A DNA stretch of 38,786 nucleotides from Pseudorhodoferax sp. Leaf265 (lineage in GTDB: Bacteria > Pseudomonadota > Gammaproteobacteria > Burkholderiales > Burkholderiaceae_C). The translations under genes were made by a program, and so were the position numbers. Below are positions 8,350 to 15,848 of this stretch, piece after piece; positions within the stretch are counted from its first letter, which is position 1, and each line of letters opens with the position of its first letter. A model generated the notes under the pieces. It was given only the letters and a program-made list of their open reading frames with translations. It did not search any database and had not been told where the DNA came from. The stretch is taken from assembly GCF_001422365.1 (NCBI RefSeq), contig NZ_LMMT01000027.1, forward strand, positions 1,929 through 40,714, read 5' to 3'.

Positions 8350-9564
8350 TTATTGCTGCAGCAGCTGCAGCACCTGCTGCGGAAGCTGGTTGGCCTGGGC
8401 CACCATGGCGGTTCCGGCCTGCTGCAGGATCTGGGTGCGTGACAGGTTGGCGGTTTCCTTGGCGAAGTCCGCGTCCACGATGCGCCCGCGTGCAGCGGCC
8501 AGGTTCTCGATCTGGATCTCCACATTGGCGACCGAGTTTTCGAACCGGCTTTGCAAGGCGCCCAGGTCGGCGCGCGCGCGGTTGACCTGGTCCAGCGCGT
8601 TGTCAATCTTCTTGAGTGCCACCCACGCGTCGCGCTGGGTGGCGATGCTCAGGGTGTCGATGCCGATGGCATCGGTCGTGGTGTTTGCGGCATCGATCTC
8701 CGAGCCGATGGTGCCGACATGCCCTGCATTGGCGACCGTGAAGCCATTCAGCGTCATGGACACAGCGTCGCCCGCGCTGTCCAGATGGGACGAAACGATG
8801 TCGATCGTGTAGGTGCCCGAGGCGTCCTGCGTCAGGAAGGCGGTCACGCCGGTGTCCGCGGACTTGCGGTTGATGGCCTCGATCATCTGGCCCATGCGCT
8901 CGGTCCCGGAGCTTGCCTCCTTGACCGGGCCGAGATACCAGGTGTTGGTGCCGTCCTGGATGTTGAGCGCCGAACTGTCGGTGATGGCCGTCAGGTCGTT
9001 CACGCTGCTGGACTGGATGCCCGTCTCGGAGTTGTAGGCGTAGGCCACCTTGGACAGGCCCGCTGCCGTCGTATTGACCAGCGCGCCGACCGTGATGTTG
9101 TCGCCCGAGTTGGATCCGACCTGGAACACGGCGCCCGAGAAGCTGCCGTCCAGGATCTTGGTGCCGTTGAAGCTGGTCTGCTTGGCCACGCGGTCCACTT
9201 CGTCGCGCAGCTGGGCCACCTCGGCCTGCAGCGCAGCACGGTCGGCCTTGCTGTTGGTGGCGTTGGAGGCCTGTACCGCCAGTTCGCGCATGCGCTGCAG
9301 CATGTCGCCGACCTTGCCCAGCGCGCCTTCGGCCGTCTGCCCGAGCGAAATGCCGTCGTTGGCATTGCGCGCCGCCACGGTCTGCCCGCGCACCTGGGTG
9401 TTCATGCGCTCGGCGATGGCCAGGCCGGCGGCATCGTCCTTGGCGCTGTTCACACGCAGACCCGAAGACAGTCGCTGCATCGACGTGGCAAGCGAGTTCT
9501 GCGAAGAACTCAGGTTGCGTTGCGCGTTCAGCGAGATGGAATTGGTGTTGATCGTCGCGGCCAT
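8350..9564 (-). CDS. fliC: flagellin (copy 1)
   Basis: Filament subunit of 404 residues. The D0/D1 N-terminus (TINTNSISLNAQRNLSSSQ, SSGLRVNSAKDDAAGLAI) and C-terminus (SRFENSVANVEIQIENL, then TQILQQAGTAMVAQANQLP) are canonical, and the central D2-like region is short. I chose the ATG at 9564, preceded by AGGAGC, over an upstream frame extension of about 80 residues that has no flagellin homology. It is head to head with a second flagellin at 9918. The two share most of the D0/D1 residues but differ in parts of the middle. The Ser/Thr-rich centre offers sites for O-glycosylation. Transcription is probably from the sigma-28-like element at 9704-9730. Confidence 0.97.
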   Translation of the reverse strand: MAATINTNSISLNAQRNLSSSQNSLATSMQRLSSGLRVNSAKDDAAGLAIAERMNTQVRGQTVAARNANDGISLGQTAEGALGKVGDMLQRMRELAVQASNATNSKADRAALQAEVAQLRDEVDRVAKQTSFNGTKILDGSFSGAVFQVGSNSGDNITVGALVNTTAAGLSKVAYAYNSETGIQSSSVNDLTAITDSSALNIQDGTNTWYLGPVKEASSGTERMGQMIEAINRKSADTGVTAFLTQDASGTYTIDIVSSHLDSAGDAVSMTLNGFTVANAGHVGTIGSEIDAANTTTDAIGIDTLSIATQRDAWVALKKIDNALDQVNRARADLGALQSRFENSVANVEIQIENLAAARGRIVDADFAKETANLSRTQILQQAGTAMVAQANQLPQQVLQLLQQ

Positions 9565-9682
9565 TGAAGCTTGCTCCTGCTTGTCCAAGGGTGGAACCGG
9601 TTCGGTCTCGCCAGGGCGGCAAGCCGTCGGCGCCCACGTTCCTGGGCGTGCTGGGAATTCTGGTGAGCTGGAGCGCATGCAT

Positions 9683-9697
9683 ACGCTTGAAAAGCGT
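9683..9697. other. short hairpin in the leader of flagellin copy 1
   Basis: ACGCTT, GAA, AAGCGT forms a six-pair stem with a three-base loop. On the minus strand it falls at the predicted 5' end of the fliC copy 1 leader, just downstream of the candidate -10 box. It could stabilise the mRNA 5' end or bind a regulator. Its role is unknown. Confidence 0.35.
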
Positions 9698-9703
9698 TCG
9701 AAA

Positions 9704-9730
9704 GTTCCGCCTTTTCCGCGCTCAGCTTGA
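9704..9730 (-). promoter_or_regulatory. candidate sigma-28 promoter of flagellin copy 1
   Basis: On the minus strand the sequence reads TCAAGCTG, 11 bases, GGCGGAAC, against the FliA consensus TAAAGTTT-N11-GCCGATAA. The match is partial, but the spacing is exact and equal to that of the divergent element at 9740-9766. It would give a leader of about 130 bases to the start at 9564. Confidence 0.4.
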
Positions 9731-9739
9731 AACAGGCCC

Positions 9740-9766
9740 TCAAGTTTTCCGTGCGGGGTCCGAAAA
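9740..9766 (+). promoter_or_regulatory. candidate sigma-28 promoter of flagellin copy 2
   Basis: The plus strand reads TCAAGTTT, 11 bases, TCCGAAAA, close to TAAAGTTT-N11-GCCGATAA (six of eight in each half). It lies about 150 bases upstream of the flagellin start at 9918, leaving a leader of about 140 bases. It is back to back with the element for copy 1, with nine bases between the two -35 boxes. Confidence 0.6.
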
Positions 9767-9917
9767 CCTGTGCAATGGGTCCGCGAGGATCCATCGGCCG
9801 GCAAAGTGGCAGAGAAAAAGTCTTTGAAATCAGTGACTTTCTCGCCGCCACCGGTCAGGGCGGCCAGCGCGGTGCTGGCGTTGTGATCGGCGTTTTGCCG
9901 CTTTTTTGGAGTCTTTC

Positions 9918-11129
9918 ATGGCACAGACCATCAACACGAACACCATTTCGCTGAATGCGCAGCGCAACCTGAGTTCTTCCCAGAGCTCGCTGTCGGTGTC
10001 CATGCAGCGCCTGTCTTCGGGCCTGCGTGTGAACAGCGCCAAGGACGATGCCGCCGGCCTGGCCATCTCCGAGCGCATGAACACGCAGATCCGCGGCAAC
10101 ACGGTGGCCGCACGCAATGCCAACGACGGCATTTCGCTGTCGCAGACGGCGGAAGGTGCGCTGGGCAAGGTCGGCGACATGCTGCAGCGCATGCGTGAAC
10201 TGGCGGTGCAGTCGTCCAACGCCACCAACAGCAAGGCCGACCGCGCCGCGCTGCAGTCCGAAGTGGCCCAGCTGATCGACGAAATCGACCGCGTGGCCAA
10301 GCAGACCAGCTTCAACGGCACCAAGATCCTGGACGGCAGCTTCTCGGGTGCGGTGTTCCAGGTGGGCGCCAACTCGGGCGACAACATCACGGTCGGCGCG
10401 CTGACCGACAGCTCCGCTTCGGGCCTGTCCAAGGTGGCCTACGCCTACGGCAACGATTCCGGCATCGATTCTTCGACCGTCACGGACCTGTCGGCGATCA
10501 CGGACGCCTCGACCCTGAACATCCAGGACGGCACCAACACCTGGAACCTGGGCCCGATCAAGGAAGCCAGCTCCGGCACCGAGCGCATGGGCCAGATGAT
10601 CGAGGCGATCAACCGCAAGTCGGCCGACACCGGTGTGACGGCGTTCCTGACCCAGGATGCCTCCGGCACCTACAGCATCGACATCGTGTCGTCCAAGCTG
10701 GATTCCAACGGCGACACCGTGGCCATGACCCTGAACGGTTTCACGGCCAACAACTTCGGCTCGACCGCCGCCATCGATTCGTCCATCGACGCCACCGACA
10801 CCACGACCGACGCACTGGGCATCGACACACTGACCATTGACACCCAGCGCAACGCCTGGGTCGCGATGAAGAAGATCGACAGCGCGATCGACCAGGTGAA
10901 CAATGCCCGCGCCAACCTCGGTGCCCTGCAAAGCCGCTTCGAGAACTCGGTGGGCTCCATCGAGATCCAGGTGGAGAACCTGTCGGCATCGCGTGGTCGC
11001 ATCGTGGACGCAGACTTCGCCAAGGAAACTGCCAACCTGTCGCGTACCCAGATCCTGCAGCAGGCCGGTACCGCCATGGTGGCCCAGGCCAACCAGCTGC
11101 CCCAGGGCGTGCTGGCCCTGCTGCAGTAA
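9918..11129 (+). CDS. fliC: flagellin (copy 2)
   Basis: Filament subunit of 403 residues, closely related to copy 1 on the opposite strand. It has canonical D0/D1 ends (TINTNTISLNAQRN, ELAVQSSNATNSKADR; then SRFENSVGSIEIQVENL and AQANQLPQGVLALLQ). The ATG at 9918 has a GGAG site six bases upstream, so the in-frame TTG at 9906 is not used. Differences from copy 1 cluster around the middle, for example GNDSGIDSSTVTDLS against NSETGIQSSSVNDLT, while the stretch around GTERMGQMIEAINRKSADTG is identical. A strong intrinsic terminator follows. Which copy dominates in the filament cannot be read from the sequence, but this copy has the better sigma-28 match. Confidence 0.97.
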   Translation: MAQTINTNTISLNAQRNLSSSQSSLSVSMQRLSSGLRVNSAKDDAAGLAISERMNTQIRGNTVAARNANDGISLSQTAEGALGKVGDMLQRMRELAVQSSNATNSKADRAALQSEVAQLIDEIDRVAKQTSFNGTKILDGSFSGAVFQVGANSGDNITVGALTDSSASGLSKVAYAYGNDSGIDSSTVTDLSAITDASTLNIQDGTNTWNLGPIKEASSGTERMGQMIEAINRKSADTGVTAFLTQDASGTYSIDIVSSKLDSNGDTVAMTLNGFTANNFGSTAAIDSSIDATDTTTDALGIDTLTIDTQRNAWVAMKKIDSAIDQVNNARANLGALQSRFENSVGSIEIQVENLSASRGRIVDADFAKETANLSRTQILQQAGTAMVAQANQLPQGVLALLQ

Positions 11130-11143
11130 GCAGCCACCGACGG

Positions 11144-11166
11144 GCACCCGGGAACCGGGTGCTTTT
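11144..11166 (+). terminator. intrinsic terminator of flagellin copy 2
   Basis: GCACCCGG, a GAA loop, CCGGGTGC, then TTTT, starting 15 bases after the flagellin stop. This is a textbook rho-independent terminator. Confidence 0.88.
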
Positions 11167-11179
11167 CGGCGCTTCGGAT

Positions 11180-11212
11180 GGCGGGCCAGGGTGCTACCCT
11201 GTCCGCCGTTTT
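11180..11212 (+). terminator. second hairpin with T-run between fliC and fliD
   Basis: GGCGG and CAGGG pair with CCCTG and CCGCC across a five-base loop, with a small internal loop, and TTTT follows. It lies 14 bases after the first terminator. It may be a back-up terminator, or a leader structure of fliD if fliD is transcribed from here. Confidence 0.5.
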
Positions 11213-11245
11213 GCGTTTGTGCGCTCTCAGCGCTAGGAGATTCCC

Positions 11246-12679
11246 ATGGCCATCTCATCCATCGGCATCGGCAGTGGCCTGCAGGTCGAGGACATCATCA
11301 GCAAGCTGGTGGCGCTGGAGAAGAAGCCGCTGGAAGGACTGCAGGCAAAGGCCGAGAAGATCCAGACCAAGGTGTCAGCCTATGGCGAGATCAAGTCGGT
11401 GGTCTCCGCGCTGCAGGATGCGGTTTCCAAGCTGGCCCTGGACAGCGGCTGGAACACGCTTGCCGTCAAATCGTCCAAGGAATCGGCCGTCTCGGTCAGC
11501 GTCACCGGCATCGCGGCTGCCACCAGCTTCTCGGTCGGCGTCCAGAAGCTGGCGCAGTCGCAATCGACGGTGTCCACCACCATTTCCGCAGGGGGGACCA
11601 TCGGCTCGGGCCAGTTGACGCTGGAGATCGGCAGTTGGAACGCGGGCGTGTTCACGGCCGGTACCGCCGCGGCCGTCAATGTCACTGTGGGCGCGACGGA
11701 CACCTTGGCGCAGGTGGCCGCCAAGATCAACGATTCCGGCGCCGGTGTCGTCGCGACGGTGCTGTCCGATGCTTCGGGCGATCGGCTGATGCTGCGCTCC
11801 AAGGAGACCGGCGCTGTGTCGGGCTTTCGCGTCACCGCGGCCGACGGCGATGGCAACAATGCCGACAACGCCGGCCTGTCGCGCCTGGCGTTCGATCTGG
11901 CCCAGCCCACCGTGGGCATGGCGGCCAACACCTACCAGGCGGCCCAGGACGCCGTGGCCACGATCAACGGCATCACCGTGACCTCCGCGAAGAATCAGCT
12001 GGTCAACGCCGTGCCAGGCCTGACGATATCGCTGAACGAAGTCACTGCCGTCGGCGCCGACGCGCTGATCACCAGCACCGTGGACAAGGAGGCGATGACC
12101 AAGAACATCCAGGAGTTCGTCGACGCCTACAACGCGGTCAACACCCTGCTGGCCGATTCCACGAAATACGACAGCGAGACCAAGACCGCTGGCGACCTGC
12201 AGGGCGATTCCACGGCCGTGGGTCTGCGCAACAGCCTGCGCTCGGTGCTTGCGACGAACGGGATGACGGGGAACGTGTTCAATTCGCTGTCCGACATCGG
12301 CATCACGATGGGGCGTGATGGCAACCTGACCGTCAACGGGGCCAAGCTCAGCACCTCCCTGGACGATCTGGAGAACGTCAAGAAGCTGTTCATCCAGCGC
12401 AACGCCGACGGCACGAGCACGGGTCTGGCCGCGCGCATGAAGAGCTACACGGGCGATGTGCTGTCGTTCGATGGCCTGCTCAACAACAAGACCGATGCAC
12501 TGGCGCGCGAATCCGACCGCAACCTGGACGAGCAGACCAAGGTCGAGAACCGCGCCACGCTGGCCGAAACCCGCCTGCGCAAGACCTACACCGCGCTGGA
12601 CGTGAAGATGGGCACGCTGCAGGCCCTGGCCAACTACATGGACCAGCAGGTCTCGCAGTGGAACAAGAAGAGCGACTGA
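11246..12679 (+). CDS. fliD: flagellar filament cap protein FliD
   Basis: Hook-associated protein 2, the pentameric cap at the filament tip that folds exported flagellin. The 477 residues compare with about 468 in E. coli. The N-terminus reads SSIGIGSGLQVEDIISKLVALEKKPL in essence, the family signature, and a heptad-rich D0 helix pairs with the C-terminal helix (KTYTALDVKMGTLQALANYMDQQ). The middle contains SGAGVVATVLSDASGDRL-like repeats typical of the D2/D3 domains. The ATG has an AGGAG site six bases upstream. No sigma-28 box with a convincing -10 was found directly upstream, so fliD may be read from a weak local promoter. Confidence 0.95.
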   Translation: MAISSIGIGSGLQVEDIISKLVALEKKPLEGLQAKAEKIQTKVSAYGEIKSVVSALQDAVSKLALDSGWNTLAVKSSKESAVSVSVTGIAAATSFSVGVQKLAQSQSTVSTTISAGGTIGSGQLTLEIGSWNAGVFTAGTAAAVNVTVGATDTLAQVAAKINDSGAGVVATVLSDASGDRLMLRSKETGAVSGFRVTAADGDGNNADNAGLSRLAFDLAQPTVGMAANTYQAAQDAVATINGITVTSAKNQLVNAVPGLTISLNEVTAVGADALITSTVDKEAMTKNIQEFVDAYNAVNTLLADSTKYDSETKTAGDLQGDSTAVGLRNSLRSVLATNGMTGNVFNSLSDIGITMGRDGNLTVNGAKLSTSLDDLENVKKLFIQRNADGTSTGLAARMKSYTGDVLSFDGLLNNKTDALARESDRNLDEQTKVENRATLAETRLRKTYTALDVKMGTLQALANYMDQQVSQWNKKSD

Positions 12680-12704
12680 GGCCGGTTTTTCACGCACCCA
12701 GCTC

Positions 12705-12731
12705 TTGAGTCCGGGCCCGTCCTGCCGATAA
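12705..12731 (+). promoter_or_regulatory. sigma-28 promoter of fliST
   Basis: TTGAGTCC, 11 bases, GCCGATAA. The -10 half is a perfect match to the FliA consensus and the -35 half is weaker. It sits in the 74-base gap between fliD and fliS and would give a leader of about 15-28 bases. Confidence 0.65.
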
Positions 12732-12753
12732 CCACAACATCAACGACAGTTTC

Positions 12754-13179
12754 ATGGACTCCGCGATGTTCACCTCGGTCAGTTCCCGCTCCGCAGCCGC
12801 CTACAAGCGCGTTGGCACCCAGACCAGCGTAGAAGGTGCCAGCCCCCATCAGCTGATTTGCCTGCTTTATGAGGGCTTGCTTGCCGCATTGCGCCAGGCC
12901 CACGCCGCGACAATGCGTGGCGACATCGAGACCAAGGGCAAGGAAATCGGCAAGGCCGTGCGCATCCTCGAGGAAGGCCTGAAGGCCGCCCTCAACGATG
13001 CCGCCGGCGGCGAGCTGGCGACCAACCTGCGCGGTGTCTACAACTACAGCATCAGCCGCTTGACAAGAGCCAACATCCACAACGACGCGCCGATGATCCA
13101 AGAAGTGATTGACCTGATCGTGCCGGTCTACGGCGCCTGGAAGAGCATTGCCACCCCCGCCGGCCAGGCGGCTTCCTGA
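12754..13179 (+). CDS. fliS: flagellin export chaperone FliS
   Basis: Binds the C-terminus of unfolded flagellin in the cytoplasm and delivers it to the export gate. The 141 residues compare with 136 in E. coli. The sequence AAYKRVGTQTSVEGASPHQLICLLYEGLLAALRQA is family typical in its spacing of Tyr, SPHQL and LYEG, and RLTRANIHNDAPMIQEV corresponds to the C-terminal helix. Two starts are possible, ATG at 12754 or ATG at 12766 (MFTSV), and neither has a strong ribosome site. Many relatives begin near MFT, so the shorter form (137 residues) is plausible. It lies 22 bases downstream of a perfect sigma-28 -10 box. Confidence 0.93.
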   Translation: MDSAMFTSVSSRSAAAYKRVGTQTSVEGASPHQLICLLYEGLLAALRQAHAATMRGDIETKGKEIGKAVRILEEGLKAALNDAAGGELATNLRGVYNYSISRLTRANIHNDAPMIQEVIDLIVPVYGAWKSIATPAGQAAS

Positions 13180-13190
13180 GCAGCCGCACC

Positions 13191-13490
13191 ATGTCGCACA
13201 TGCTGATCGACTACTACAAGGCCATCGAGGACAGCAGCGTCAAGATGCTGCGGGCCGCCCAGCAGGAAGACTGGGACGAGGTGGTGCGCCACGAGGGCGC
13301 CTGCGCCGTGCTGATCGAGCAGCTGCGCCACCAGTCGCAGACCGAGCAGCTCACGGCCGAGCAGCGCAAGGAAAAAGCGCGCATCATGCAGCGCATCCTG
13401 CGCAACGACGCCGAGATCCGCTGCCTCACCGAGCCCTGGCTCACCCAGTTCGAGTACATGATGGAAAGCCGGCCGCAGCTGCTGCACTGA
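13191..13490 (+). CDS. fliT: FliT-like flagellar chaperone
   Basis: A 99-residue helical protein directly after fliS, the conserved place for fliT. FliT is the export chaperone of the cap protein FliD and, in enterobacteria, an anti-FlhDC factor. Visible features are LIDYYKAIEDSSVKMLRAAQQEDW, a first helix in which an aromatic pattern and EDWDEV match the family, and RIMQRILRNDAEIRCLTEPWL, which matches the second and third helices. It is shorter than E. coli FliT (121) and lacks most of the C-terminal regulatory helix, so anti-FlhDC activity is uncertain. A bidirectional terminator follows. Confidence 0.85.
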   Translation: MSHMLIDYYKAIEDSSVKMLRAAQQEDWDEVVRHEGACAVLIEQLRHQSQTEQLTAEQRKEKARIMQRILRNDAEIRCLTEPWLTQFEYMMESRPQLLH

Positions 13491-13528
13491 GCTGGACCGG
13501 CCGGTGGCCTTGCGCCACCTCCAAAGCA

Positions 13529-13553
13529 AAGAGCCGCCCGATGGGCGGCTCTT
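13529..13553. terminator. bidirectional terminator between fliT and fliE
   Basis: AAGAGCCGCCC, GAT, GGGCGGCTCTT: an 11-pair perfect stem with a three-base loop between the convergent fliT and fliE genes. The A/T ends give a short T-run on either strand. Confidence 0.85.
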
Positions 13554-13574
13554 GTCGTTGGGCGGGAAGAAAAC

Positions 13575-13898
13575 TCAGACCTGCATGTTCATGATGTCGG
13601 TGTAGGCCTGCACCATGCGGTTGCGCACGTGCAAGGTGGCCTGGAAGCCGATCTGCGCTTTCTGGATCGCCACCATGGTCTCCTCCAGGCTGACCTGGGG
13701 GTTCTCCAGCTGCACCTCGCGCGAGAGCCGACCCGATTCGCCCTGGGCGCCACTCACCGACACCAGGGCGCTCTTGAGTGCGGTGGAGAAGCCGGCCTGC
13801 TCCTTGGGCTCGGCCGCGACGCCGCGGGCGGCCGGGCTGGTCACCGGCGCGGGGCGGGCGACGGCGGAGCCGATCGAGGGGGTGAGGCGAAGATCCAT
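13575..13898 (-). CDS. fliE: flagellar hook-basal body protein FliE
   Basis: FliE joins the MS ring to the proximal rod and is among the first substrates of the export apparatus. The 107 residues compare with 104 in E. coli. The C-terminal half carries the signature: SLEETMVAIQKAQIGFQATLHVRNRMVQAYTDIMNMQV is spread over residues 70-107, with the conserved VRN and YxDIMxM. The N-terminal 40 residues are low in conservation and Ala/Pro rich. It is divergent from fliF, an arrangement also seen in E. coli. The 176-base spacer at 13899-14074 should hold promoters for both directions. Confidence 0.94.
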   Translation of the reverse strand: MDLRLTPSIGSAVARPAPVTSPAARGVAAEPKEQAGFSTALKSALVSVSGAQGESGRLSREVQLENPQVSLEETMVAIQKAQIGFQATLHVRNRMVQAYTDIMNMQV

Positions 13899-13982
13899 GG
13901 CGCAGTCCTGGCAGGGGCGATGGCGGCAATGCTAGTGGCCGCCGGGCGCCGCCATGGTCCGAAATGCCGGTCAATCGGCGCG

Positions 13983-14025
13983 CTTATCCGGCGAAGAATC
14001 CGGCCGGATCTCAGAATAATCCGCC
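13983..14025. promoter_or_regulatory. motif cluster in the fliE/fliF divergent spacer
   Basis: The spacer contains TTATCCGGC, then ATCCGGCCGGAT (a perfect palindrome with a tandem half-site), then AATAATCCGCC at 14015-14025. The last motif recurs as AATAATCCGGC upstream of fliL. It could be an activator site (for example FlhDC) or part of the promoter. No sigma-28 or sigma-54 promoter with good halves is visible. Confidence 0.35.
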
Positions 14026-14074
14026 GCATCACCCCCATTGCGTACGTCCGCCCCGCGCGGCGTGCCCCAAGACG

Positions 14075-15835
14075 ATGTCCGCCGTAGCCGAAGTCCCTGC
14101 CGGTCCCCTGGTCGCCGCTCCCGCCGAGCCCGCTGCCGGGGGCGCTGTTGCCACTTCGCCGCTGGCCGAGCGGCTGGCGCGGCTCGACCGTGCGCAGCGC
14201 ATCCGGCTGGGGCTGGGCATCGGCCTGTTGCTGCTGGTCATCGTGGCCGGCTTCATGCTGGGCAACCGCACCGAGTACCGCACGCTGTACAACGGCCTGA
14301 CGGACAAGGATGGCGGTGCCATCGTGGCCCAGCTCACCCAGATGAACGTGCCCTACAAGTACTCGGAGAGCGGCGGCTCCATCCTGGTGCCGGGCGACCG
14401 CGTGCACGACGTGCGGCTGCGCCTGGCCTCGCTGGGCCTGCCCAAGGGCTCCGTCACGGGCTTCGAACTCATGGAGAGCAACCGCTTCGGCATGACGCAG
14501 TTTCAGGAGCGGCTGACCTTCCAGCGCGGCCTGGAGGGCGAACTCACGCGCTCGATCCAGTCCATCGCCTCGGTGGAGAGTGCGCGCGTGCACCTGGCGC
14601 TGCCGAACCAGAACGGCTTCTTCCGCGAGCAGCAAAAGCCCTCGGCGTCGGTGCTGGTGACGCTGCGCGCCGGCCGCACGCTGGACCGCGCGCAACTGGC
14701 CGGTATCGTGCACCTGGTGGCCTCCAGCGTGCCCGAGATGAATCCCTCGGCCGTCAGCGTGCTGGACGACACCGGCAAGCTGCTGTCGGGCGCGCCCGAG
14801 TCAGGCAGCGGCGTGGACGCGCAGCAGCTGCAGTACGTCTCGCTGATCGAGCAGCAGTACACGCGCCGCATCATGGACATCCTGGAGCCCGTGGTCGGCC
14901 GCAACAACGTCAAGGCCCAGGTCACGGCCGAGGTGGATTTCTCGCAGACCGAGCAGACCAGCGAGCAGCACCGCCCGAACCTGGCGGCCGATGCCAGCGC
15001 CGTGCGCAGCCAGCAGGTGGTGGAGACCACCACCGGCCCGCAGCCCGGCCAGCCTTCCGGCGTGCCGGGCGCGGTGTCCAACCAGCCGCCGCAGCCGGCC
15101 AACGCACCCATCAACGGCCAGGCCCAGGCGCTGCAGGCCTCCGGCGGCGCGCAGGGCGGCCCCAGCAACAGCAAGCGCGAGTCCATCACCAACTACGAGG
15201 TCGACAAGACCGTGCGCGTGGTGCGCGGCGGCTCGGGCAGCATCAAGCGCCTGTCGGCCGCCGTGGTGGTCAACCACCAGGCCGCCACCGACGAGAAGGG
15301 CAACCCGACCACGCGGGCGCTGACGGCCGACCAGATCAGCCAGATGACGGCACTGGTGCGTGAAACCATTGGTTTCAGCCAGGACCGTGGCGATTCGGTC
15401 AACATCATGAACGCCGCCTTCGTGCAGACGGTGGAGCCGGGCGACACGCGGCCGCTCTGGCAGCAGGTGGCCACGGTGGAGAACCTGCGCAGCTTCGCCT
15501 GGCCCATCGGCATGCTGCTGCTGGCGCTGATCGTGCTGTTCGGCCTGGTGCGCCCGGGCTTCAAGGCCATGCAGCCGCCCAAGCCCGAGCCGGCATTGGC
15601 CGACGGCAGTGGGACGCCGGGTGGCCCGGATGGCGGTGGACAGCTCGACGCGCTGGTGGCCGACGACGCCGAGCGCCCGGCGCTGGGCGGCCCGGCCCTG
15701 GGCGATGCGGTCGACCTGCAGCCGACCGACCACCAGCTGCGCCTGGAAGCGGCGCGCAAGCTGGCGCTGGAAAATCCCATCGCGGTGGCCAACATCGTGA
15801 AGGACTGGATCAACGGCGAATCCGCTTCTTCCTGA
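14075..15835 (+). CDS. fliF: flagellar MS-ring protein FliF
   Basis: Forms the MS ring in the inner membrane, the base of the flagellum and housing of the export gate. The 586 residues compare with 552 in E. coli. Transmembrane segment 1 lies at about 43-62 (GLLLLVIVAGFML), followed by the ring-building motifs (YRTLYNGLTDKDGGAIVAQL, VPGDRVHDVRLRLASLGLP) and the ESARVHLALP block. An Ala/Pro/Gln-rich periplasmic linker lies at about 320-370. Transmembrane segment 2 lies at about 475-495, and the C-terminal FliG-binding tail reads ARKLALENPIAVANIVKDWI. I use the ATG at 14075, since the 37 residues that a longer frame would add are not FliF-like. It leads the fliFGHIJK operon. Confidence 0.96.
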   Translation: MSAVAEVPAGPLVAAPAEPAAGGAVATSPLAERLARLDRAQRIRLGLGIGLLLLVIVAGFMLGNRTEYRTLYNGLTDKDGGAIVAQLTQMNVPYKYSESGGSILVPGDRVHDVRLRLASLGLPKGSVTGFELMESNRFGMTQFQERLTFQRGLEGELTRSIQSIASVESARVHLALPNQNGFFREQQKPSASVLVTLRAGRTLDRAQLAGIVHLVASSVPEMNPSAVSVLDDTGKLLSGAPESGSGVDAQQLQYVSLIEQQYTRRIMDILEPVVGRNNVKAQVTAEVDFSQTEQTSEQHRPNLAADASAVRSQQVVETTTGPQPGQPSGVPGAVSNQPPQPANAPINGQAQALQASGGAQGGPSNSKRESITNYEVDKTVRVVRGGSGSIKRLSAAVVVNHQAATDEKGNPTTRALTADQISQMTALVRETIGFSQDRGDSVNIMNAAFVQTVEPGDTRPLWQQVATVENLRSFAWPIGMLLLALIVLFGLVRPGFKAMQPPKPEPALADGSGTPGGPDGGGQLDALVADDAERPALGGPALGDAVDLQPTDHQLRLEAARKLALENPIAVANIVKDWINGESASS

Positions 15836-15848
15836 CCGGAGCAAGAAC

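Noticed and set aside
9565-9804. N-terminal extension of flagellin copy 1 upstream of its ATG
   Set aside because: The extension does not resemble flagellin and would remove the conserved N-terminus needed for export. The ATG at 9564 has an AGGAGC site.
9855-11258. Minus-strand frame of 467 codons across flagellin copy 2
   Set aside because: Antisense shadow, while the plus strand is an unmistakable flagellin with promoter and terminator.
13964-14074. Upstream in-frame extension of FliF by 37 residues
   Set aside because: The added residues are Pro/Arg/Asn-rich and derive from the spacer with the regulatory motifs. FliF homology begins after the ATG at 14075.
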